Source: Muraenolepis orangiensis (lineage: Eukaryota > Chordata > Actinopteri > Gadiformes > Muraenolepididae). Taken from it: DNA of 64,000 nucleotides. The notes below the pieces were generated by a model. It did no database searches. It saw nothing but the letters and a program-made list of their open reading frames with translations, and was not told where the DNA came from. The stretch is taken from NCBI GenBank assembly GCA_027704905.1, contig CM051018.1:24823704-24887703 (forward strand). Reading direction: 5' to 3'. The stretch's first letter is position 1; every line of letters begins with the position of its first letter. This document shows positions 22,487-33,272 of this stretch, in pieces. The translations under genes were made by a program, and so were the position numbers.

Positions 22487-23935
22487 CCGTATTGACCCGA
22501 ATTATAAGACGACCCCTCTTTTTCAAGACTCATTTTTGTAAAAAAAAAATTAAATTTGTTTTGAAGACCAAATCTTTTTTTTTATAAAGAAAATGTTTTT
22601 TTTTGGAAAATAATGATAACACACATTGTGTTCAAATTTGCCTAACTTGGCAAACAAAAACAAAACCGGCTAGATAGATTGCAATGAAACAGTAGTGCAA
22701 TAAAACAGTAGAGCAATAAAACAGAACATCAGTCTATTGGTCACATCACGTCTTCTCATTCAGCTCGTCTTCTACATCGCTGGGTTGTTCGCTCTCACTC
22801 CCGCTATCGTCACTCACGGTGTCCGCTTCCCCGTCTCCTCCCACATCACGTCATCCTCGCTGCCATCCATTTGATACGCAGCATTTCTTAACCCATTAAT
22901 GCTTTCTGGGGAAACGTCCGCCCATGCTTGCAAGATCCATTCACAGAGCAAAGGCTTTTGGATTTTTCCAGACGGTGTCAGTGCGTGATTAGCAGCCAGG
23001 AGCCACTCTGTGGATCTCTTGCGCAGATGAACCTTGAATGGTTTGTTAACGACCACATCCAACACCTGCAGCTGGCTTGTCATTCCGCCCGGTATGATCA
23101 CTAGGTCACCATTCAACTCTTTCACTTGCTTTTTGACTGGCGTTTTGAAGTGTCCACGGAAAGCATCCAGAATCAACATGTTCCTCTTCTTTCTGAGTCC
23201 CCCACGCCGTCTGCCCCACGCCACCTTGAGCCAGTCCACCACAAGCTCCGTCTCCATCCAGCCCTTTGCCTGGGCACCTACCATAATCCCCCACGTACGG
23301 GGGAAGTTGTGTCCCATCTGCGAGGCGCGTTAACATGACCGTTACTCGGCTCTTCTCGTTTCCAGTAGATCAGTAGATCACTGATTTGTCGTCTTTCTTA
23401 TGCACGGATGACGGATGTTGGCATGTCAAAATACACAGGCGTTTGATCAGCATTGCCCATCTGATCAAGGGGGTATGAGTGCTTCTTCCTTAACTTGATC
23501 ACATATCGCTGATAAGACAGTAGCTTCTCTCTGAAGTCTGAGGGCAGGCGCTGGGCTTGTCCTGCGTCGCAATGACAGGTGTTTGATGTCTCTGCTTCGT
23601 TTATCACCGTTATCTTAAAATTGGCATCGTAACTTTGTCTCTCCTGTTTATTAACTTGCCCTACTTTTGAGCCACTTTTTTCAAGTTGGTCGCTGTGTCT
23701 CTCCATTTCTATCTCTCCAGGTAACTGTTTTTATGTACTGTTACTTTAAGACTTTGAGTTACTTTAAGTGTCGCGCGGTGTCTCGGAACACTCGTTTGGC
23801 GCGATCTGTTGTTGCGCAATTACATGTGAAATTACGGTACATACGGTACGTCTAAACCCCGATTATAAGACGACCCCTCTTTTTCAGATTTTTTTCTAGG
23901 AAAAAAAACTCGTCTTATATTCGGGTCAATACGGT
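22487..23935 (-). mobile_element. pogo/Tigger-type transposon inside the transposase exon
   Basis: Inverted ends CCGTATTGACCCGAAT (left) and its complement (right), with adjacent ttataagacgacccctcttt on both sides. TA is duplicated at 22485-22486 and 23936-23937. Removing the element and one TA rejoins the host transposase codons in frame, so this is a clean late insertion. Confidence 0.9.
22814..23706 (-). pseudogene. pogo-type transposase, truncated and shifted
   Basis: The minus-strand frame from 23706 has the N-terminal part with RQSYDANFKITVIN (helix-turn-helix entry) and then MGNADQTPVYFDMP, the DDE_1 block with the first Asp. A second frame from 23317 has LILDAFRGHFK (second Asp), PGGMTSQLQVLDVVVNKPFK (the usual place of the third acidic residue) and LCEWILQAW. 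The DNA-binding region between about residues 30 and 60 is shortened, and a frameshift lies near 23330-23400. It is probably inactive. Confidence 0.8.
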
Positions 23936-24557
23936 AATTCCCAAGCAGCATTACATGCTACATCTACCAAGCCAGATCATATCTCTTGGTCCTTTAGTAA
24001 GAAGTATGTGTATGAGATTTGAAGCTAAGCATAGCTATTTTAAGCAATGGGCTTCCAAATTAAATTTCAAGAATGTTTGTAAATCACTTGCAAACCATAA
24101 TCAGTTCCTTGAATGTTGCAATGAAATAGGCATTGAGCATCCAATTTTTGCTACTGAGAGAGAATCAGGGCCTGTCTCTGCTGTTAAAAATGTTGATTAT
24201 GTTAAGAGAAAAGTCAGAGATTTTTTAGGCATAGAGGTCATGCAATCTGTTGTCTCTGTAAAGTGGTACATCCTTAATGGCAATAAGTACATTAGTGGGA
24301 AATCTATGATTATCGTAAATGTAGATGATGCTTTCCCAGTATTTGGACTGATAAAAGACATCTTTTTGATAGATTCTTCTTTTATTGCTTTTGAGTTCCA
24401 GCGTTATGAAACACTGAATCTGAGTCCAGAGTTGCTGGCATATGAAGTGGCAGTTCCCAATGCTGCCCAGGCCACAGAATTTGTTAAAGATCTAATAGAC
24501 TGCCTCTCCTATTTTTCAGTTAGTTTCAAAGACAGTACCTTTGTACCAATAAAATAG

Positions 24558-25063
24558 TCTTTGTGATGTTATTGCCCACAGACAGTAATATGGAGGAACA
24601 ATAATATTGTATGTTTCTTTTGTTTTTGTGTATTTTATACAAAAAACAAGGCCTATATGTTGGCCTATAAGGTTCCCAACTTGTCTGTTTCGTGCTCCCT
24701 GTGCAGTTTTGTGAACAAACATTTGTCATATGCTTAAAATCCAAGGAATAAAGTGTGTTTTCAGATATTTTTTGTGTGACTCTTGAATCAAGCATGTTGA
24801 GTTTGTTATTGAATCTTAAAACAAGATTTATTTTGATGAGACTTTGGAGGAGAAACGTAATACATCTTATTTTAAGTGTTAATTGTCTCATTTTAGGATT
24901 CCCTGCCTGTTTGAGACAAAAAAGTAAAGTTTTGCTTGATATAAGATTATACTGTTTAGTTGAAGACTTAAAATAAGAAATTAATTCTTAAAACAAGAAA
25001 AAATATCTAACACTTCTAAATGTAAGGTTTTTTTTCTTGGTAAGAACCAAATAATTTGCAGTG
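24558..25063. other. Right subterminal region of the two-gene transposon
   Basis: Non-coding, AT-rich, with repeated aaacaag, ttaaaataag and ttcttaaaac words. It ends ccaaataatttgcagtg at 25063. It carries the transposase 3' UTR; AATAAA occurs at 24748. Confidence 0.6.
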
Positions 25064-25065
25064 TA

Positions 25066-25685
25066 GGTTCTGTTGGGGCTGTTAACCTGGTCCAGGAGGG
25101 TGGATCCACGCACTAGGTTCTGTTGGGGCTGTTAACCTGGTCCAGGAGGGTGGATCCACTCACTAGGTTCTGTTGGGGCTGTTAACCTGGTCCAGGAGGG
25201 TGGATCCACTCACTAGGTTCTGTTGGGGCTGTTAACCTGGTCCAGGAGGGTGGATCCACGCACTAGGTTCTGTTGGGGCTGTTAACCTGGTCCAGGAGGG
25301 TGGATCCACTCACTAGGTTCTGTTGGGGCTGTTAACCTGGTCCAGGAGGGTGGATCCACTCACTAGGTTCTGTTGGGGCTGTTAACCTGGTCCAGGAGGG
25401 TGGATCCACTCACTAGGTTCTGTTGGGGCTGTTAACCTGGTCCAGGAGGGTGGATCCACTCACTAGGTTCTGTTGGGGCTGTTAACCTGGTCCAGGAGGG
25501 TGACGTGGATCCACTCACTAGGTTCTGTTGGGGCTGTTAACCTGGTCCAGGAGGGTGACGTGGATCCACTCACTAGGTTCTGTTGGGGCTGTTAACCTGG
25601 TCCAGGAGGGTGACGTGGATCCACTCACTAGGTTCTGTTGGGGCTGTTAACCTGGTCCAGGAGGGTGATGTGGATCCACTCACTA
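25066..25685. repeat. 50-bp minisatellite, right block (12 units)
   Basis: Eight 50-bp units are followed by four 55-bp units (gtgacgtgg or gtgatgtgg variants), 620 bp in all. It is the continuation of the left block at 12372-12676. Right after it (25686-25730), on the minus strand, is a short exon-like segment: a pyrimidine tract, ctacag, then CTGTTGGAGATGGTGGAGCC running into the first unit. Confidence 0.95.
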
Positions 25686-25758
25686 GGCTCCACCATCTCC
25701 AACAGCTGTAGGGGGAGAGGAGGATGAGTCAGATCAGAGACTTCTAGGTCTTTTGTTT

Positions 25759-25932
<174 letters not shown>

Positions 25933-26335
25933 CTGATCTCCTGCAGGGGAACACACAATTTACAAATGCTTTAAATTGCAGTGCAGGAACGTGAGCATAT
26001 CGACATGCTCTGGAGTGAGGCTGGCTCTCTTCTTTGAGGCGATGTTCCCAGCTGCTGAGAAGAGACGCTCAGAGGGAGTAGAAGTAGCTGGAATACACAA
26101 GAATGACTTGGCTTGAGATGCAAGGGTTGGATACTTTGCCTCATTCAACTTCCACCAAGACAGGGGACTTTCTGTCTTTGAGAGGGGCTGCTCTCCGAAG
26201 TACATCAGCACTTTGTTACTGATCGCTTGGTTGCGTGCATCCTGATCATCATTGGTCTCACTGTCACTGTCTGTTGAGTCACATCCGAGCAGTGAATCGA
26301 GAGCTGAAACAGACCTATTTGGAGTTCTCTCAGCT

Positions 26336-28889
26336 TCTTCTTCTTTCGTGTAACGTCAGATGTCCAACTCGGTGTCGTGTAGCCATGCCCGCATCTCTGG
26401 TCCTAGGTCGAAGAGGCTGGCTTCCGAGGGTGGTCTATATAAGGGGCAGATGGTGATTATATGGTCGGCGGTCTGGTCAGGGTCACCGCACTCGCATGCC
26501 GCACTGTCCGCCAAGCCCCACGTCTTCATTGATGCTTTAAAGCGACCGACCCCAGTTCGTAGACGGTTCAGTGTGGTCCATTGCCGACGTGGTAGGTCGT
26601 CTCCTCCAATGGCGCAATCTCCTGGGTCCCAGATGTAACAGTGGATTCGGGAGGGCCCGGCTGACTCCCACTCCTGCTTCCAAGCTGCTGCCAACCATGC
26701 ATCTCTGGAGATGTCCTCAGAGGTGGAGTTGAGCATACCAGTGTGCCCATGTCTTCGTTAAGCCCCTCTTCCATCGCCTTCCACGTTGGTCGGCTCAGCA
26801 TGATGGCAAGATCGTCTGCGTAGCCATACTTTCTGGATACTGTATCAGGTAGGTCGTGGATGTAAACATTGAACAGCATCGGCGAGAGAACAGACCCCTG
26901 CGGTACCCCGTTCTTCAGTCTTCTGAGCCTACTGCACTGGCCACTGCTGGTCTGGAGGATGAAGCTGCGGTTGGAAAGTGTCTCCATGATGAACTTCACC
27001 ATGTGGCGGTCCGGTATTGTCCTCAGCAGCTTCAGGTGGAGTCCCCGGTGCCACACGGTGTCATATGCAGCAGTCAGATCCAGGTACACTACCCCAGCTT
27101 TCTCATTGTTCTGGAAGCTGTCCTCGATGTCCTGACAGAGTAGTGTTACCTGGTCTGCTGTTGATCTTCCACGACGGAAAGCAGCTTGTTCCCGTGGGAG
27201 CTGTGAGTCCACCACTGGCTCGATGCGGCTATGGATCATCCTCTCCAAGATCTTAAATGGGACACAGAGCAACGAGATTGGTCTGTATGACTTGGGGTCT
27301 TCTGCAGGTTTATTTGGCTTCGGCAGAGCTATGACAGAGGCACGGCGCCAAGTCTTTGGGAGCTTTAATCTCTGGTAGCATGATGTATAGAAAGCACAGA
27401 GCCAGCCAGATGTTGTTGTGCTCTGGTGGATGACGAACTCCGGGTGGATGTTGTCACGGCCAGGGGATTTGCCTGGCTTGAGCTTGCTCATGGCCTCACT
27501 GAGTTCCTCTGCTGTGAATTCTCCCGAGAGGTTGGAATCGACACTGGCCGCTCCTGAGATGCAAGACACCTCACGCGATGTCAGTCGGGCAAAGTCTTTG
27601 TCAGCATCCGGGAAGCGGCCATTCTTCAGGAGCTGGGATGCGATGGCATTTGCTGTGACTGGGCAGCTGTGGGGAGTTGTATTTCTGCCTGTGAGCTGGT
27701 TGATGGTCTGCCACGCCTTGCGACTAGAATGGGTGAAGTCGATTGATTCAACGACTTCTGTCCATCTGGCCCTGCGGGTGATATCCAGCTTCTGTAGCAG
27801 TGCTGCTGCAGTCACATCCACCTCTTCTCTGGAGCTAGCCCTCTGGTGGTCACACAGAAGGCGGCTGCATTCCTCGTCCCAACCTGGGATGTAATTCCTG
27901 TTATAGCCACGTGGGATGGTCTTCTTTGCCGCACCCAGGAGGACCTGGCAGTAGGCTGCATAGGCCGCATCCAGGTTGGCTGTGTCTGGGTCTGGCAGGC
28001 CAGCTGACCTTCTTTCAGTCTCCTCAGCATACGACTCCCAGTTGGCCTTTCGGAAGTTCCATCGCTTGGCGGGTTTCCCTGGTACCGGTTCCACCAGTGA
28101 TGGGACTTTAATGATGGATGGTCGGTGGTGTGAGCGGGGAAACCTGTCCAGGACGCGTCTCTCCGGTTTCGGGTCGTTACTGTGGCAGATGGCGAAGGCC
28201 AGGTCCGGGTTGGTGGAGGTATTCCAGCGTGCAGAGAAGAAGGTTGGAGGCTCCTTGGGGTCATACAGCAGCAGAGCATCAGTGTTGGAGGCCCATTCAC
28301 TCAGCGCCACTCCATTAGGTGTTGTGTGGTTGTAACCCCAGTCTGTGTGCTGACAGTTGAAGTCACCTGCATAGATGGCGGGTGCAGTTATTGATGGGAG
28401 TGACGTCGCGGACAGCTCTGATGGTGGGGGCTTGTATACGTTGACGACTGATGTTTCCTGGATTTTAGTAACCAGCCACTCGATGCTAGAGCCTGGTGGG
28501 GATTGGCTACTGGCTGACCAGTTTATTTCAGTCCGGACGAACGTTGCCACACCGTGTTGCTTGCTGTAGATGGACCCAGCGAGATGGAACCCAGGGATCT
28601 TGAGGATGTTGTCTGATGTGCAGTGTGTCTCCTGCAGGAGCAGAACCGCTGCCCCGTTAGAATCAGCCAGGTGACGCAGGACTTGGAGTTTGGCGGTTGT
28701 TAGGCCCTCGACATTGAGTTGAAACACTGACAGGCCTCGGTTTTGGACGGTCGGGATGACTGCCCGTCCGCCGATCCTAAGCCTGGCAGCTCGACGTTTG
28801 GTTGGCGACATTAGTTTCACAAGTTGGTCTTGCACCATTCCTTGTTACTTGCGGAGGAGGCCACGTGGAGGCTGTCGTCTTCTTCTCCC
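26336..28889 (-). mobile_element. Non-LTR retrotransposon (LINE), nearly 2.6 kb, with 10-bp TSD
   Basis: AGCTGAGAGA (minus strand) is present at 28890-28899 and again at 26326-26335. Between them lies a minus-strand element that starts gggagaagaagacgacag and ends in a GAA-repeat tail. It encodes endonuclease and reverse transcriptase. The target lies within hAT coding sequence. No ORF1 is present, so it is 5' truncated or belongs to a one-ORF type. Confidence 0.85.
26356..28838 (-). pseudogene. LINE endonuclease/reverse transcriptase with internal deletion
   Basis: A long open frame runs from 28838. It has an exonuclease-endonuclease-phosphatase endonuclease: FQLNVEGLTTAK, LLLQETHC, YAGDFNCQHTDWG, and RSHHRPS in the SDH position. 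The reverse transcriptase follows: KLKPGKSPGRDNIHPEF, YRPISLLCVPFKILERM, VYLDLTAAYDTVWH, NGVPQGSVLSPMLFNVYI and the catalytic YADD near 26818. The frame then shifts near 26740. The C-terminal piece (26736-26356) has a Cys/His cluster, CECGDPDQTADHIITICPL. The distance from YADD to this cluster is much shorter than in intact relatives, so the thumb region seems deleted. It belongs to a Jockey/I-like group; the exact clade is uncertain. Confidence 0.85.
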
Positions 28890-30359
28890 TCTCTCAGCTG
28901 AGGCTGTGGCATCATTGTCAACTGATGCTGCTGTAGCTTCTTCATTCCCACTGGACTGTAGGGCCAGAGCTTGTACTTTATTCTAAACACTGAACCTCTC
29001 CTCTGGTGTCAGGAATTTCAGTTTCTAAATAGTGGGTCTAGTGCAGCTGCAATGATCTATTTGCTTGGGTCATCATCTGTGATGGTGACCTCTCTTGACC
29101 AGCGTGCAGTGGTCTCCTCTGAAGCAGCCGCCTGGAAGGCCTGCACAGGAGCTGTATCATAGGCAGTGTGGGTGGACTTAAAAAGCCCTCTGACTAGAGG
29201 AGGCAGGGCGGAGACGGTCACATAGTTTTCACCACTCAAGTAGACAGTGGCACATTCAAAAGCTTGGAGAGCTTTGGCCAGTTCATCTAGCAGGGTCCAC
29301 TGATCAGCTTTGAGGTCTAAGTATTGTTTCCCTCTCTGTGTTACTGCCGGGTCAGACGGAGTCGCAGTCAGTGGCCATCTCTGTTCCAGCAGGCGAGTCA
29401 CCATGTAATAGGTGCTGTTCCACCTGGTAGAGACATCTTGGACAAGTTTGTGTAACGGGGTGCCCATCTGTTTCTGCTTTGTTTTCAGCTTGCTTGAAGC
29501 CAGTTCACTCCTTTTAAAGTGCTCGACGAGACACCTCGCTGCTCCTAGTGCAGACACCCACCCATGTTTTTCCTGCAAGATGTTTGCAGCCAGCACGACA
29601 TTGGAGCCATTGTCATGAACAACCGCCACAACCTTGCTTGGAGGGATCTCAAACCTGCCTGCTCAATCCATGCAGCAATGTTGGTTCCAGTGTGCCATTC
29701 TTCGAGTGGCATGGTTGTGAGGCAGAAGCTATTGAGCTCCCAGTCATCACTTATAAAGTGACAGGTGATGCCAAGATATGCCTTTGTCGCAACACTGGTC
29801 CAGGCATCAGTTGTCAGGGCAATCTTGTTCTTGGTTGCTTTAAGAGCATCTTTAACCTTACTAAAAGTAGCTTCATACTTTCCCTCCATGAGCTTTGTAA
29901 AATGAGTTCTGGAAGGTAAGGTGTAACCTGGATGGAATGTGGTGACCATCTGCTTAAAGCCCTCATCTTCAACCATGGATATTGGTCTCATGTCGTTAAC
30001 AAGCATGTTGAGGATGCTCTCTGTTAAGACTCCAGCCATTTGAGGGGTGCATGAGCCTCTCTTCAGTTTTGAATTAACGTTACCGGCTCTCTGATTGTTT
30101 TTATACGACGCATCGACACTAAAATTCCACGTCGACGAGTTTTTATGATTGACGTCGTCGATTATGTCGACTAATCGTTGCAGCCCTACACCGCATTGGA
30201 GAAAATGAGCAGATACAACAGTTTTGATTGGCCTCATGCAGCGCATGGTGGATTCCATTGATGCAAACTCAAATAAATGATATCAACAACACTTGTTTCA
30301 TCAAGACCTTGTTTATTGACATTGCCCATAATACAAGATGACTGTTATGAAGCAAAAAG

Positions 30360-31450
30360 TCAAAAGTCTCTTCTAATGAAGTACTCTATTAATGCAGCTC
30401 TAATGTCCGCTCCTTCAATATGAACTTGCTCAGGTAATGCCTGGATATGAGGCTGAATGTTCACATCCCTGTCTGGGTGCTCCTCAGTGAAATTGTCACC
30501 ATGTTCCTCACAAATGTTATGAAGCACACAGCAGGCCAGCGTCATTCTCTTGCTCAGCTCGAGCTTGCAGTCATTTCTTTTTAAGAGGCACCTCCATCGT
30601 CCTTTTAGCCTCCCGAAACACATTTCCATGGTGCACTGCTCAGCCTGTAGTTGTAGGTGTGTTGTTCACGTGTCAGTCTTCCAGTGTCTGAAAAGGGCTT
30701 CATCAGCCAATTCTGCAAGGGGTAAGCCAGGTCACCGATCAGGTAATATCCAACATCACAGCCAGAGATGTTCACCTTTTTTTAGCTAAGTAATTCCCCG
30801 CCACTTAAGTTTTCCCACAAATGTGACTGACGCAGTACTCTGGCATCGTGCATAGTTCCTGGATAGCCAACACATACATCCCAGAACATTCCTTTTCCAT
30901 CCACCACTGCTTGCAGAACAATTGAATGCCGTCCTTTCCGGTTGTAGTAGTCTGGGACACACTCCTCTGGTGCAATTATTGGAATGTGGCTTCCATCTAT
31001 TGCACCAACACACTGTGGTGCTCTCCAACGGTTGTTGAAGAAAGTGGCCAGTTCTTCCAACTTATCAGCATCAGGCATAATAATGTGCACAGGAAGCAGC
31101 ACCATGACAACTGCATCGCAAAATTCCCTAACACAATTATAAACAGTGCTCCGGCCTACACCAAAAAGATGGCTGATGGTCCTGTATTCGCTGCCGGTGG
31201 CCAGCTTCCAGATGGCAATTGCCACCCGCTTTCGTAGTGGGACACTCAAGCGGAAATTTGTGTTCCTTCTCCCCATGATATCCTTGACCCGATCGCAGAT
31301 ATACTCGAACGACTCCCGGGACACACGGAAATTCTGCATAAATTCTTGTGAACAGAAATCCGGAACATTGGAGTCCCACCAGTAGAGAGATCGCGGGTGT
31401 GCCCAGGCAATAGGGGACCTCCGCTTTCTCACCAGCCACGAGGCCATCAC
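30360..31450 (-). pseudogene. PIF/Harbinger transposase (HARBI1-like), one stop and one shift
   Basis: The minus-strand frame from 31450 has FRVSRESFEYICDRV, a helix-turn-helix-like TISHLFGVGRSTVYNCV, VGAIDGSHIPI (first Asp) and GYPGTMHDARVLRQS (second Asp). A TAA near 30784 interrupts, after which the same frame continues with VNISGCDVGYYLIGDLAYPLQNW. A single-base shift near 30632 leads to MEMCFGRLKGRWRCL, which holds the catalytic Glu, and the protein ends at 30360. It would be a DDE endonuclease that needs a Myb-like partner. No such partner lies directly beside this copy. Confidence 0.85.
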
Positions 31451-31568
31451 AACCTGTAAAGACAGATCTCATTAAGTTATTTGTTTGGTCTAACTGAAAT
31501 CCGATCGATACCAGGGTTTTAGATGGTAGGTAGCTAGCAATAGAGAGCTACATTATAACAAATGCTAA

Positions 31569-33272
31569 TGTAACACTAGCTTAGTAACTAGACAAGGTAT
31601 CTATATATGGGTTTGGGCCAGATCAGAAGAAACCAAGTTCGCCTCGGAAGAGAGATGGTCTGCACAAGAATGAAGCACACTGACAAAAGATCTATGTTTT
31701 GAAGGTAAGGAAATATGTTTCTCTTTTTTGGTTTATTTTCTTTCCACAAGTCAGGATAATACACTGTACAATGAATGAAACAAAATGAATGAATATGTAC
31801 AAAACACCTTGGGTCTGATGCTTAAACCTTCCCTGGTTCCACTACTTTAGTTACTATTTTAATTATATATACTCACTGTTTTAATTATACCTACTCACGG
31901 TTTTAATTATTATCTATTTACTGTTTTAATTATTATCTATATACTATTTTAATTATTATCTATATGCTATTTTAATATTATCTATATGCTATTTTAATAT
32001 TATCTATATGCTATTTTAATATTATAACTTAAACTAACTGGATCAGCTAATTCTAGGAACCAGGACTCTTAATCTTTGAAAAGAAGACCCTTATATCCAA
32101 ACCATCTTAAATCAAAAGCTCTGTTAACACACAAGCAATGAAACAAACAAAATGGTTTCCCTGAGCAGTGTACTTAACAACAAAGAACCTGAACCTGAAT
32201 CCTATTACAATTTAGTTATCTCTATCCATTTACAAACAACGATTTCACTCATTCCATGAATGGTGGTTAAACTCTGTCCATGTGTTCAGGGAACTTGGTG
32301 TCCGTGGCCCTTTAACTCAGTTCAGTGATACGAGTCCATCCTGGGAAACGTGTCGTTGAATGCGTTTATCCTACCGCTCTGTAGAAGGCGCGCTTTAACT
32401 CTGTCCTTCACTTCACAGGTCGTTCTCGTGGGAGGCTCGCCAGCCTGTCCGCCGCCGATGCAGTCCAAAGGAACCAGCAGACGAACAGACCAATCCAGGA
32501 TCCGAATCAATCCAACACAAAAACCCAGCCTTGCAATACAAAACCATAAGTGCATATCAACATCTCATTCAAATAAAGTGCATTTACAACCTGTAAATGG
32601 GTTCAACTCTTTTCATTCTGTCTTCATGCATCACATGTCTGTATCGCGGCCCCTCGTGCTTGTGAGGAACAATGTTGCGACATTCCAACTAACGTTATAC
32701 CACACATTACACTCAATTCTCATGTTAACACAACTTCCTAATATTCACATTTCTCTTGTTTGAGACTCACCAAGGATTTCTCTGATGCTAACTAGCAACC
32801 GTCTCGACGAGTGTATGCTGAATCCGTTCGCACACTTCTCACAATATCCACAAAGGTTCTTCTTTCAAAATCAATTCAGGATATCATACCAGTATTCTCT
32901 CATATACTGCTCTTCTATCAGTAATCTGATGATAGTTATCATATACCAAGTATTCTCTTGCACGTTACAATTATGTCCGACGCGGGGGACGTCTTAAACA
33001 TCCACACCTCATGTCATTCCTGACTCGACAAAGGAAAATCTGGTATTGACCGGAGTTCACGGTAAACGTAGGAGGCGGGCCTAACGCTCTGATTGGTCAA
33101 ATCTCATTTCAACGTTACAGATAAGTTTTGGAGTCATTAACTATTCGTTGCATCAAGTATTCACTCACTATTTCTATACAATACTTTTGATTCTCTAGAA
33201 TTAATAAAACAAATGCTAGGATGCAGTTGCTCTTGTCTTGTGTCATAGGAGCTCTAGTAACCAGGGGTTACA
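31569..33272. repeat. Candidate 1.7-kb solo LTR
   Basis: It begins TGTAACACTAGC and ends CCAGGGGTTACA, giving TG...CA ends with a 6-bp inverted repeat (TGTAAC/GTTACA). CTAA flanks it on both sides (31565-31568, 33273-33276). AATAAA at about 33204 would fit plus-strand polyadenylation. No second copy or internal domain is in the window, so this is suggestive only. The interior holds no supported gene. Confidence 0.4.

Larger units (their letters stand above)
20025..24557 (+). pseudogene. C2H2/DDE-like transposase of the two-gene transposon, broken
   Basis: Three exons: 20025-20402, 20755-20853 and 21036-24557, with good GT/AG sites and phase 0 throughout. Exon 1 has two fingers: C6-x2-C9-x13-H23-x4-H28 and C38-x4-C43-x12-H56-x4-H61. 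Exon 3 carries the conserved middle (SFYYIPLIQSLKQLL), a CGDTLAQHDLAGFKQGVGFA block with a likely catalytic Asp, CRQCECSF...H..C, QDVMHVLFEGVAPMEI, and GPLVRSMCMRFEAKHSYFK. Damage: 8 extra bases near 21543-21551, a frameshift near 21765-21778, a 1-base loss near 22279, and a 1.45-kb pogo insertion at 22487. Across the pogo the frame is continuous. The stop is at 24555-24557. The DMH-type motif and CACTG ends suggest EnSpm/CACTA, with moderate certainty. Confidence 0.75.
12677..25063. mobile_element. Two-gene DNA transposon with CACTG-type ends (EnSpm/CACTA-like, tentative)
   Basis: The right end, read inward on the minus strand, starts CACTGCAAATTATTTGG at 25063. The left end shows only CA (12677-12678) before the gap. 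Both sides are the same 50-bp array, interrupted at ctcac/TA/ggttctg, so TA (12675-12676 and 25064-25065) is the target duplication. Inside are long AT-rich flanks with recurring aaacaag/cttgaaa words, a minus-strand SAM-domain gene (14486-18871) and a plus-strand transposase gene (20025-24557), transcribed away from each other. A pogo element (22487-23935) and a TTAA-type MITE (18293-18663) are nested within. CACTA/CACTG termini and a 2-3 bp TSD are established for EnSpm/CACTA; the superfamily assignment is inference. Confidence 0.75.
25960..30100 (-). pseudogene. ZBED-type hAT transposase, split and frameshifted
   Basis: Minus-strand parts in order. At 30070-29640 are QMAGVLTESILNMLVNDMRP and IALTTDAWTSVATKAYLGIT (first catalytic Asp). 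At 29629-29057 are VVHDNGSNVVLAAN (second Asp) and QDVSTRWNSTYYMV. At 29050-28900 is AAALDPLF with further damage. After the LINE, 26325-25960 ends with the dimerisation block PATSTPSERLFSAAGNIASKKR. The N-terminal BED finger is missing. A frameshift near 29630 and stops near 29055 break the frame. Across the LINE the frame is continuous once one target duplication is discounted. Confidence 0.8.
25960..30189 (-). mobile_element. hAT element (ZBED-type) with a LINE nested inside
   Basis: The 5' end is a TAGGGCTGCAACGATTAGTC terminus (minus strand, from 30189). The 3' end cannot be found; the coding region stops at 25960 and a TG microsatellite follows. The LINE at 26336-28889 splits the gene. 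No 8-bp target duplication could be verified. Confidence 0.65.

Noticed and set aside
25066..25685. CRISPR-like array
   Set aside because: Units are contiguous without variable spacers, in a vertebrate genome; it is a minisatellite.
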